From Cannabis sativa (lineage: Eukaryota; Streptophyta; Magnoliopsida; Rosales; Cannabaceae): a stretch of 64,000 nucleotides of DNA. Shown here piece by piece: positions 46,507 through 57,879 of this stretch. Under the pieces are notes generated by a model, which had not been told where the DNA came from, did no database searches, and saw only the letters and a program-made list of their open reading frames with translations. The position numbers were made by a program, and so were the translations under genes. Where the stretch lies: contig NC_083604.1 of assembly GCF_029168945.1 (NCBI RefSeq), positions 62,202,211-62,266,210 of the forward strand. The letters are read 5' to 3'. Every line of letters begins with the position of its first letter. The stretch's first letter is position 1.

Positions 46507-49419
46507 TGTTATACTCAAAATTTGGCTACCATCTCAGTGGAGGACACATGTCAAGATAAAGGGAATATGGATCGATGACATCACTTTTTATTGAATAACT
46601 CATTAATTGCGTAAGTAGCAGAGTATATTTGCAACTTACTGACTGTAAGGTCTTATGCGAGGAAAAAATATACAAACTGTTGCTTAGTACATTAACGAGA
46701 AACCATATGTCATTGAATGCATATAGTGAGGCATCAAGTATGTTACATCTGGGAAGACGAAAGCGACGCATGTCGACTGCAGAAACACTTAGTATATAAC
46801 GTAAACTAAGTAAAAACAGTCGGGTTGGCTCGAGACCCATTAAGCGAGGTTCCTATCTAGCTATGGGAAGGCTCATTCCTATAACTCCCCCAGTTAATTT
46901 CAAACATCTTCTCAGTGAGACTTACAATCTTGACGAGTCAGAAGCTAATAACCAAATGAGCCTCGAGAAACTCTCTATTAACAAGAACTGCGATTGTCCC
47001 AAATGAAGCGATAAGTTTTTAAACAAAGAAGTAACAAGGCGTACATTGTCGACCTCAGAAGTGTTGGGTTTTATGCCCTAAATAAAACTCATTTCAATAT
47101 AATCAGATTTACTTATTCATATAGATCAGAAATAACATTTAATGTTGCATGGTTCACATGATTTATTTCATGATTATATGTACATAATGTATAAATTCAT
47201 CTGAAACCCTTTTCACATACTTGATCCTGTTTATTGTGCCGTCAACACAATGGAAAGTAAACATGACTATGTGAATAAAGTTTCCTAGATTTATCAGACA
47301 CAGGGTTTTACTGATATGATAATCTACAACAGAGTTTACTTGCATTTGGAGAAATGCTATGTTCTTTCCAGAGCATTGGTTAAAGTAAAGCTCAGGTTGG
47401 ATGCATGGAGTATGCATCCGAAGGGACCGATATTGAACTTTGACTTAGTTTTAATTAAACTTACCGTAAAATCTATTTAAGTCAATATCGCCAAGTTGAT
47501 CCTAGATCAAATGTTCTTAATCCTGTTATGATTAGGCTCAATCTTGAAAGGCTATTCGTGTTCTTTGATTTGTTAGTTAAGCCTACTTTTAGGTCAGGGT
47601 GATACGTACATTTTGGGAACACGGTAGAGCAATTGAGTGGGAGCACTATCATAAACATGGAATCTATAGCTTCTATCTGGCGAATAGTAAGCAAAGGATG
47701 ATCTCCTTCGAGCTTGACCAAACGAACATAAATGGTGGAGTACTCATTTCACATAAGCTGAAATATCATTTATACGGGGTTAAGTGTTTTAAGGATAAAA
47801 TACATAGTAGGGTGTTACGGTAATCTAATCCCTTTATAGTGTAGATCATTTATATAGAGGATCATTGATCACATTAGGATTATAACAATAGATAACTAAT
47901 GATGTGTCTATATGGTGGAACATATAGAGCATTCTATATACTGAAAGTGCAATTCTAAGTTCTATGCGTGGATTCAACGAAGAATTAATAAGTTAGTGAA
48001 TTTTAGTGCTAAATTCTTGATCTACTTATTGGAAGCTCGGTTATATAGACCCATGGTCCCCGCACTAGTTGAGATAATATTGCTTGTAAGACTCATGTAA
48101 TTGGTTTTGATTAATCAATCATAATTCTCAAATTAGACTATGTCTATTTGTGAAATTTTCACTAAGTAAGGGCAAAATCGTAAAGAAAGAGTTTATAGGG
48201 GCATATTTATTAATTATGATACTTTGTATGGTTCAATTAATAAATATGATAAATGATAATATTATTTAATAATTATTTATAGTTATTAAATAGTTAGAAT
48301 TGGCATTTAAATGGTTGAATTAGAAAATTGGCGTTTTTGAGAAAATCAGATGCAGAAAAGATAAAACTGCAAAATTGCAAAAAAAGAGGCCCAAATCCAC
48401 TTGTATAGGGCCGACCAGTTTTATAGGAATTTACCTCTGATATTTTCATTATTTTAATGCCAAATAATTCAAACCTAACCCTAGTGGAATGCTATAAACA
48501 GATAGTGAAGGCTTCAGGAAAATTACAATTAAATTTTCTATTTTTCCTTCAGAGAAAAACCTGAGCCTTCTCTCTCCCTATCTTTGGCCAAACCCACTCT
48601 CTCTCTCTTCCTCATTGAGATTTCGAAATTCTTAGTGTATGAGTAGTGCCCACACACAGCAAGTGATACCTCAACCATAGTGAGGAAGATCGTGAAGAAA
48701 GACTTTCAGCAAGAAGGAGTTTTAGCATCAAAGATTCCGAGAAAGAGATCCAGGTTCAGATATTGATAATTCTCTGCTACAGAAAGGAATCAAGGGCTAG
48801 ATATCTGAACGGAAGGAGTCATTTAATTCCGCTGCACCCAATGTAAGGTTTCTTAAACTTTATATGTGTTTATTTCATCATTTTAGAAAGTTCATATTTA
48901 AGGTGTTAATAAACATACTTGTGAGTAGATCTAAGATCCTGGTAAAATATTTCCAAGAAGAAGGATAAGGAAAAAGGCTCCAGCTCGCTATCACAGTCAC
49001 TGGAACCAAGCTTCTATCGAGACATCCTCAAACAACAATGAAAAGCGGGAAAATCACAGCTATATGATTTTCAAATAATAAGCGCATTTACACTACGTGA
49101 TATGTAATCAAACCCCGTGATTTCAGGGGATAATCGTTGTTAAAAGATTACAGTCAACTTTGTAATTAACTGCCAACTATGTGATTATAAATAGTGGCAA
49201 GTAAGATAAAAAAAGGGACGAAGAAAATCAAACAAGAAAGGCCCTGAGAAAACTATCAAAAATCTAATAAGATTGACTCGTGAACTATGCAGAATTTTAA
49301 CTGCAAAACTACGTAAAAAATCTTGTGTGTTCATACTTTTTATTTTACAGCTTTTATTTTTTCTGTGTGAGATTGTCACTGTGAGGCTCAAATTTTATTA
49401 ACGAAAATCTGCGTTAACA
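46507..49419 (+). mobile_element. Solo LTR of gypsy-type family A, split by LTR1
   Basis: This LTR starts TGTTATACTCAAAATTTGG and ends CTGCGTTAACA. It is flanked by the perfect 5-bp duplication CATGT (46502-46506 and 49420-49424). A TATA box lies at 49187-49194 (TATAAATA). Without the nested copia LTR (47062-48958) and one copy of its duplication it measures about 1,011 bp. No polypurine tract precedes it, no primer-binding site follows it, and no internal sequence is present. It is therefore a solo LTR left by recombination between the two LTRs of a full element. Its second half recurs at the start of every array spacer. Confidence 0.85.
47062..48958 (+). mobile_element. Copia family C solo LTR1, nested in LTR A
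   Basis: This 1,897-bp LTR begins TGTTGGGTTTTATGCCC and ends TTTCCAAGA, where sister copies have CCAACA, so one base has changed. The target duplication AGAAG is perfect (47057-47061 and 48959-48963), so the insertion is intact. There is no internal region, so it is a solo LTR. It belongs to the same family as the 3' LTR at 4370. It differs from LTR2 and LTR3 at diagnostic sites in its first 190 bases (47068 G, 47118 C, 47142 A, 47240 C, 47250 A). Confidence 0.92.
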
Positions 49420-49424
49420 CATGT

Positions 49425-51136
49425 AAGCCCAAAAGTAAACATATAAGCTCGTACATATCAAATGATTTGGATGGGCCCTATCACGTTTCTAGGTTTATCA
49501 TAGATGAAATAAATTACAAAATTTACATGTTACAAATTATTTATAAGATCTCTTCACAATTGGACTATGATTAAATCAGATCATTGGATCTGTCAACAAG
49601 TTACTCATAGAATTTTAGATCAAAAAAATAATAGGTTTGTTTTAAAAAGTTTGAATAAATAATTAAATAAATAAACAAACATGTAACAGATTTCTAGAAA
49701 GTAGGTTAGATATTTCTATTTTAAAATAAAATATTTTAAAAAATATCTTAACTAGAATTTAAATTTAGATTGTTAGAGAATATTTAAAATATTTAAAATC
49801 TAACAAATCTCCTAAATATTTAAAATTTAAACTGAAATTCAAATATCCAACTATTTTTTTAAAATTTCTTAGTTTATTTAAATAAGTTAAATTAGTTAAA
49901 TATCTAATAAGATAATGTAATATAATATCTTAATTTAAAAATTGAGATATAAATTTTAAAAAATAGGATATATTGATGGTTAGGATATTATCAATTTTAT
50001 TTAAAATAAAATAAAATATCTTAAGTTTGAAAATTTTATGGTTAGCTAACCCTAAAATTTCTATTCAAACTAAAGTTAACAACTTTTCAAAATTTCATGT
50101 TATTTTGAAAAAAAAAAATATAAAAATTATGATAAATATCTAATAAGATAAAATGTCAAAAACTAATATTTTTCTAATTTTATAATTTAATTTAATAAAA
50201 AATATTTTAAAATAACAAATTTAAAAACTGATATGGTTGACAAACCTTAAAATTCTAACTAGATTATTAGTAAGTTTTGTTAGTATTTTAATATCAAAAT
50301 AAGATCATTTCAAATTTAATAATAAAATAAATAATATCTGATCTCATAATTAAAATAAATAAAATAAATAAAAATAATAAAAAATTCAAAGTTAACCATA
50401 AGGCTAGTTTACGAAAAAATTAAATTTTCAAATTCAAAGGCTACTAATATCTAATACTAATCTTAATTAATTAAAAAAATTAATAAAATTCATTTTATTC
50501 TAACAATTAGATTTTTATTTGAAAATTTGAATTCTACACAAAATTCTACCAAAATTTAAATTTTGTTTCACTGAAATATGATCTTTGAATCAAAAGATAT
50601 CACAAAAATAAAATTGGCACAGGGAGTTGCATACTCCCTGCGCGCGCGCAAGAGGAGTTTGGTGCGAGAAAGAGGCTGTAATGCAACTCTGTTGGCCGAG
50701 GGAGCTCGACGTGAGCATGCCTTCAGATAGGACCTTTCTCAGACACCTCGGTCACGAGGTTGTTTGAACCTCGATCATGACCGAGGTGTACTCAGCCTCC
50801 GCGCGTGCACACGATGCACTAATTTTGGGATATTTTCACTCAAATTCAAAAAATCATAACTAATTCATAAAAATTTTAGTTGAGTTCTATCAAGGCATAA
50901 ATTTATTAATTTTTCATCTAATTTCTAAAAAAAAAACTTTCAAAATGAAACTAAAAATATTTTGCATCGTAAAATCGTAATTTCCATACAATCATCAAAT
51001 ATGCACATAAACCAATATGAACACATCCAAATCAATACAATCATTATTTTAAATCCATATTTCATGAAAGTAAATCATTACCGTGGCTCTGAGGCTAGTT
51101 TTTGGGGATTATTTTACCAGAATCTAGATTTACTAC
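49425..51136. repeat. Spacer 1 interior: AT-rich DNA and GC-rich hairpin zone
   Basis: This is the former host sequence of solo LTR A. 49620-50590 is extremely AT-rich with recurring TATCTAATAAGATA-like words. 50620-50815 is GC-rich with a GCGCGCGCGC tract and the hairpin at 50745-50787. 50820-51136 is again AT-rich. I find no gene. The same block is found at 53889-55593 and 58346-60058. Confidence 0.7.
50745..50787. other. Strong nested hairpin in the spacer
   Basis: The arms ACCTCGGTCA and TGACCGAGGT are perfectly complementary and enclose a second pair, CGAGGTT and AACCTCG, around a short loop. The hairpin recurs in unit 3 (59667-59709) without change and in unit 2 (55203-55245) with one mismatch in the outer stem. 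It lies in the GC-rich zone. Its role is unknown. Confidence 0.75.
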
Positions 51137-51525
51137 TGTTGTCCCTGATTTTGCCCAATATACGTGGACCAACCAGATAGGGACACGTGGACCAAAAGAT
51201 CTTAACATTTGCATTAATTGCTAAGTCTTTATGAAGAAAGGCAACATCCGGGACCTGCCTCCCGGAGAAGGCATACGAAGTCCCCTATGCTCCCAGAGGC
51301 CTAAGTAGCATCAAAGCATTTCCGCGAGGTGTCAGGCTTCCCCTGAGCAGTCATCTCGCATTTAATGCCGCATGGGAGGAAATGTGTTGGGACTGCCACA
51401 CGCAATAAAGTCTGACGACACAACTCCCGATCTGCACCTACAAGGCTATGATCACTTAAGTCTATTGACGACTACACTGCGAAGAGTCACGTCACTCAAA
51501 AGGCAATAAGGACATTCCACATAAA
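51137..51525 (+). mobile_element. Truncated X-family LTR, unit 1
   Basis: It begins TGTTGTCCCTGATTTTGCCC and matches the start of the 744-bp minus-strand LTR at 36030-36773 at reduced identity. It is cut off after 389 bases by the copia LTR at 51526 (left flank ATAAA). Identical-looking copies lie at 55594-55982 and 60059-60447. Confidence 0.75.
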
Positions 51526-53423
51526 TGTTGGATTTTATGCCCTAAATAAAACTCATTTCAATATAATCAGATTTACTTATTAATATAGATCAGAAATAAC
51601 ATTTATTGTTGCATGGTTCACACGATTTATTTCATGATTATATGTACATAATGTATAAATTCATCTGAAACCCTTTTCACATACTTGATCCTGTTTATTG
51701 TGCTGTCAACACATTGGAAAGTAAACATGACTATGTGAATAAAGTTTCCTAGATTTATCAGACACAGGGTTTTACTGATATGATAATTTACAACAGAGTT
51801 TACTTGCATTTGGAGAAATGCTATGTTCTTTCCAGAGCATTGGTTAAAGTAAAGCTCAGGTTGGATGCATGGAGTATGCATCCGAAGGGACCGATATTGA
51901 ACTTTGACTTAGTTTTAATTAAACTTACCGTAAAATCTATTTAAGTCAATATCGCCAAGTTGATCCTAGATCAAATGTTCTTAATCCTGTTATGATTAGG
52001 CTCAATCTTGAAAGGCTATTCGTGTTCTTTGATTTGTTAGTTAAGCCTACTTTTAGGTCAGGGTGATACGTACATTTTGGGAACACGGTAGAGCAATTGA
52101 GTGGGAGCACTATCATAAACATGGAATCTATAGCTTCTATCTGGCGAATAGTAAGCAAAGGATGATCTCCTTCGAGCTTGACCAAACGAACATAAATGGT
52201 GGAGTACTCATTTCACATAAGCTGAAATATCATTTATACGGGGTTAAGTGTTTTAAGGATAAAATACATAGTAGGGTGTTACGGTAATCTAATCCCTTTA
52301 TAGTGTAGATCATTTATATAGAGGATCATTGATCACATTAGGATTATAACAATAGATAACTAATGATGTGTCTATATGGTGGAACATATAGAGCATTCTA
52401 TATACTGAGAGTGCAATTCTAAGTTCTATGCGTGGATTCAACGAAGAATTAATAAGTTAGTGAATTTTAGTGCTAAGTTCTTGATCTACTTATTGGAAGC
52501 TCGGTTATATAGACCCATGGTCCCCGCACTAGTTGAGATAATATTGCTTGTAAGACTCATGTAATTGGTTTTGATTAATCAATCATAATTCTCAAATTAG
52601 ACTATGTCTATTTGTGAAATTTTCACTAAGTAAGGGCAAAATCGTAAAGAAAGAGTTTATAGGGGCATATTTATTAATTATGATACTCTGTATGGTTCAA
52701 TTAATAAATATGATAAATGATAATATTATTTAATAATTATTTATAGTTATTAAATAGTTAGAATTGGCATTTAAATGGTTGAATTAGAAAATTGGCGTTT
52801 TTGAGAAAATCAGATGCAGAAAAGATAAAACTGCAAAATTGCAAAAAAAGAGGCCCAAATCCACTTGTATAGGGCCGACCAGTTTTATAGGAATTTACCT
52901 CTGATATTTTCATTATTTTAATGCCAAATAATTCAAACCTAACCCTAGTGGAATGCTATAAATAGATAGTGAAGGCTTCAGGAAAATTACACTTAAATTT
53001 TCTATTTTTCCTTCAGAGAAAAACCTGAGCCTTCTCTCTCCCTATCTTTGGCCGAACCCACTCTCTCTCTCTTCCTCATTGAGATTTCGAAATTCTTAGT
53101 GTATGAGTAGTGCCCACACACAGCAAGTGATACCTCAACCATAGTGAGGAAGATCGTGAAGAAAGACTTTCAAAGAAGAAGGAGTTTTAGCATCAAAGAT
53201 TCCGAGAAAGAGATCCAGGTTCAGATATTGATAATTCTCTGCTACAGAAAGGAATCAAGGGCTAGATATCTGAACGGAAGGAGTCATTTAATTCCGCTGC
53301 ACCCAATGTAAGGTTTCTTAAACTTTATATGTGTTTATTTCATCATTTTAGAAAGTTCATATTTAAGGTGTTAATAAACATACTTGTGAGTAGATCTAAG
53401 ATCCTGGTAAAATATTTCCAACA
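51526..53423 (+). mobile_element. Copia family C LTR2 (chimeric)
   Basis: 1,898 bp, TGTTGGATTTTATGCCC to TTTCCAACA. Its flanks do not match: ATAAA on the left, AGAAG on the right. From its start to offset ~190 it has the LTR4-type bases (for example A at 51532). From offset ~318 on it has the LTR1-type bases. Near its end it carries a private variant (CAAAGAAGAAGG at about 53171, where LTR1 and LTR3 have CAGCAAGAAGG). Confidence 0.92.
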
Positions 53424-55982
53424 AGAAGGATAAGGAAAAAGGCTCCAGCTCGCTATCACAGTCACTGGAACCAAGCTTCTATCGAGACATCCTCAAACAA
53501 CAATGAAAAGCGGGAAAATAACAGCTATATGATTTTCAAATAATAAGCGCATTTACACTACGTGATATGTAATCAAACCCCATGATTTCAGGGGATAATT
53601 GTTGTTAAAAGATTACTGTCAACTTTGTAATTAACTGCCAACTATGTGATTATAAATAGTGGCAAGTAAGATCAAAAGGGGACGAAAAAATCATACAAGA
53701 AAGGCCCTGAGAAAACTATCAAAAATCTAATAAGATTGACTCGTGGACTATGCAGAATTTTAACTGCAAAACTACGTAAAAAATCTTGTGTGTTCATACT
53801 TTTTATTTTACAGCTTTTATTTTTTCTGTGTGAGATTGTCACTGTGAGGCTCAAATTTTTGTTAACGAAAATCTGCGTTAACACATGTAAGCCCAAAAGT
53901 AAACATATAGGCTCATACATGTCAAATAATTTGGATGGGCCCTATCATGTTTCTAGGTTTATCATAGATGAAAGAAATTACAAAATTTACATGTTACAAA
54001 TTATTTATAAGATCTCTTGACAATTGGACTATGATTAAAATCAAATCATTGGATCTGTCAACAAGTTAATCATAGAAATTTAGATCAAATAAATAATAGA
54101 TTTGTTTTAAAAAGTTTGAATAAATAAACAAACATGTAACAGATTTCTAGAAAGTAGGTTAGATATTTCTATTTTAAAATAAAATATTTAAAAAAATATC
54201 TTAACTAGAATTTAAATTTAGATTGTTAGAGAATATTTGAAAATATTTAAAATCTAACAAATCTCCTAAATATTTAAAATTCAAACTGAAATTCAAATAT
54301 CCAACTATTTTTTTAATTTTTTTTGTTTATTTAAATAATTTAAATTAGTTAAATATCTAATAAGATAATATAATATAATATCTTAATTTAAAAATTGAGA
54401 TATAAATTTTAAAAAACAAACTATTTAAAAAATAGGATATTTTGATGGTTAGGATATCAATTATATTTAAAATAAAATAAAATATCTTAAGTTTGAAAAT
54501 ATTATGGTTACCTAACCCTAAAATTTCTATTCAAACTAAAGTTAACAACTTTTCAAAATTTCATGTTATTTTGACAAAAGTATAAAAATTATGATAAATA
54601 TCTAATAAGATAAAATGTCAAAAACTAATATTTTTCTAATCTTATAATTTAATTTAATAAAAACTATTTTAAAATAACAAATTTAAAAAATTGATATGGT
54701 TGACAAACCTTAAAATTCTAACTAGATTATTCCTAAGTTTTGTTGGTATTTTAATATTAAAATAAGATCATTTCAAATTTTAATAATAAAATAAATAATA
54801 TCTGATCTGATAATTAAAATAAATAAAACAAATAAAAATAATAAAAAATTTCAAAGTTAACCATAAGGCTAGTTTATGGAAAAATTAAATTTTTAAATTC
54901 AAAGACTACTAATATCTAATACTAATCTTAATTAATTAAAAAAATTAATAAAATTAATTTTATTCTAACATTTAGATTCATATTTAAAAATTTGAATTTT
55001 ACACAAAATTCTACCAAAATTTTACTGAAATATGATCTTTGAATCAAAAGATATCACAAAAATAAAATTGGCATAGGGAGTATACATTGCATACTCCCTG
55101 CGAGCGCAAGAGGAGTTTGGTGCGAGGGAGAGGCTGTAATGCAGCCCTGTTGGCCGAGTGAGCTCGGCATGAGCATGCCTTCGAATAGGACCTTTCTGAG
55201 ACACCTCGGCCACGAGGTTGTTTGAACCTCGATCATGACCGAGGAGTACTCAGCCTCCGCGCGTGCACACGATGCACCAATTTTGGGATATTTTCACTCA
55301 AATTCAAAAAATCATAACTAGTTCATAAAAATTTTTAGTTGAGTTCTGTAAAGGCACAAATTTATTAATTTTTCATCTACTTTCTAAAAAAAACTTTCAA
55401 AATGAAACTAAAAATATTTTGCATCGTAAAATCGTAATTTCCATACAATCATCAAATATGCACATAAACCAATATGAACACATCCAAATCAATACAATCA
55501 TTATTTTAAATCCATATTTCATGAAAGTAAATCATTACCGTGGCTCTGAGGCTAGTTTTTGGGGATTATTTTACCAGAATCTAGATTTACTACTGTTGTC
55601 CCTGATTTTGCCCAATATACGTGGACCAACCAGATAGGGACACGTGGACCAAAAGATCTTAACATTTGCATTAATTGCTAAGTCTTTATGAAGAAAGGCA
55701 ACATCCGGGACCTGCCTCCCGGAGAAGGCATACGAAGTCCCCTATGCTCCCAGAGGCCTAAGTAGCATCAAAGCATTTCCGCGAGGTGTCAGGCTTCCCC
55801 TGAGCAGTCATCTCGCATTTAATGCCGCATGGGAGGAAATGTGTTGGGACTGCCACACGCAATAAAGTCTGACGACACAACTCCCGATCTGCACCTACAA
55901 GGCTATGATCACTTAAGTCTATTGACGACTACACTGCGAAGAGTCACGTCACTCAAAAGGCAATAAGGACATTCCACATAAA
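53424..55982 (+). repeat. Spacer 2 (divergent copy)
   Basis: 2,559 bp with the same order as spacer 1: half of LTR A (53424-53884 or so), AT-rich block, GC-rich hairpin zone (55070-55265) and truncated X LTR (55594-55982). It differs from spacers 1 and 3 by many substitutions and small indels from about 53500 to 55390, for example the absence of the GCGCGCGC extension. After that point it is the same as the others. There is no gene. Confidence 0.88.
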
Positions 55983-57879
55983 TGTTGGATTTTATGCCCT
56001 AAATAAAACTCATTTCAATATAATCAGATTTACTTATTAATATAGATCAGAAATAACATTTATTGTTGCATGGTTCACACGATTTATTTCATGATTATAT
56101 GTACATAATGTATAAATTCATCTGAAACCCTTTTCACATACTTGATCCTGTTTATTGTGCTGTCAACACATTGGAAAGTAAACATGACTATGTGAATAAA
56201 GTTTCCTAGATTTATCAGACACAGGGTTTTACTGATATGATAATCTACAACAGAGTTTACTTGCATTTGGAGAAATGCTATGTTCTTTCCAGAGCATTGG
56301 TTAAAGTAAAGCTCAGGTTGGATGCATGGAGTATGCATCCGAAGGGACCGATATTGAACTTTGACTTAGTTTTAATTAAACTTACCGTAAAATCTATTTA
56401 AGTCAATATCGCCAAGTTGATCCTAGATCAAATGTTCTTAATCCTGTTATGATTAGGCTCAATCTTGAAAGGCTATTCGTGTTCTTTGATTTGTTAGTTA
56501 AGCCTACTTTTAGGTCAGGGTGATACGTACATTTTGGGAACACGGTAGAGCAATTGAGTGGGAGCACTATCATAAACATGGAATCTATAGCTTCTATCTG
56601 GCGAATAGTAAGCAAAGGATGATCTCCTTCGAGCTTGACCAAACGAACATAAATGGTGGAGTACTCATTTCACATAAGCTGAAATATCATTTATACGGGG
56701 TTAAGTGTTTTAAGGATAAAATACATAGTAGGGTGTTACGGTAATCTAATCCCTTTATAGTGTAGATCATTTATATAGAGGATCATTGATCACATTAGGA
56801 TTATAACAATAGATAACTAATGATGTGTCTATATGGTGGAACATATAGAGCATTCTATATACTGAGAGTGCAATTCTAAGTTCTATGCGTGGATTCAACG
56901 AAGAATTAATAAGTTAGTGAATTTTAGTGCTAAGTTCTTGATCTACTTATTGGAAGCTCGGTTATATAGACCCATGGTCCCCGCACTAGTTGAGATAATA
57001 TTGCTTGTAAGACTCATGTAATTGGTTTTGATTAATCAATCATAATTCTCAAATTAGACTATGTCTATTTGTGAAATTTTCACTAAGTAAGGGCAAAATC
57101 GTAAAGAAAGAGTTTATAGGGGCATATTTATTAATTATGATACTCTGTATGGTTCAATTAATAAATATGATAAATGATAATATTATTTAATAATTATTTA
57201 TAGTTATTAAATAGTTAGAATTGGCATTTAAATGGTTGAATTAGAAAATTGGCGTTTTTGAGAAAATCAGATGCAGAAAAGATAAAACTGCAAAATTGCA
57301 AAAAAAGAGGCCCAAATCCACTTGTATAGGGCCGACCAGTTTTATAGGAATTTACCTCTGATATTTTCATTATTTTAATGCCAAATAATTCAAACCTAAC
57401 CCTAGTGGAATGCTATAAATAGATAGTGAAGGCTTCAGGAAAATTACACTTAAATTTTCTATTTTTCCTTCAGAGAAAAACCTGAGCCTTCTCTCTCCCT
57501 ATCTTTGGCCGAACCCACTCTCTCTCTCTTCCTCATTGAGATTTCGAAATTCTTAGTGTATGAGTAGTGCCCACACACAGCAAGTGATACCTCAACCATA
57601 GTGAGGAAGATCGTGAAGAAAGACTTTCAGCAAGAAGGAGTTTTAGCATCAAAGATTCCGAGAAAGAGATCCAGGTTCAGATATTGATAATTCTCTGCTA
57701 CAGAAAGGAATCAAGGGCTAGATATCTGAACGGAAGGAGTCATTTAATTCCGCTGCACCCAATGTAAGGTTTCTTAAACTTTATATGTGTTTATTTCATC
57801 ATTTTAGAAAGTTCATATTTAAGGTGTTAATAAACATACTTGTGAGTAGATCTAAGATCCTGGTAAAATATTTCCAACA
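55983..57879 (+). mobile_element. Copia family C LTR3 (chimeric)
   Basis: 1,897 bp with flanks ATAAA and AGAAG, the same mismatch as LTR2. It is nearly identical to LTR2 along most of its length, including variants not in LTR1 (GCTAAGTTC, TACTCTGTATGG). At its 3' end it has the LTR1-type CAGCAAGAAGG. This suggests a further exchange or conversion that also produced the LTR1-like spacer 3. Confidence 0.92.

Noticed and set aside
46507..49419. Full-length gypsy element bounded by LTR A
   Set aside because: There is no internal coding sequence, primer-binding site or second LTR. Matching CATGT flanks directly bound one LTR.
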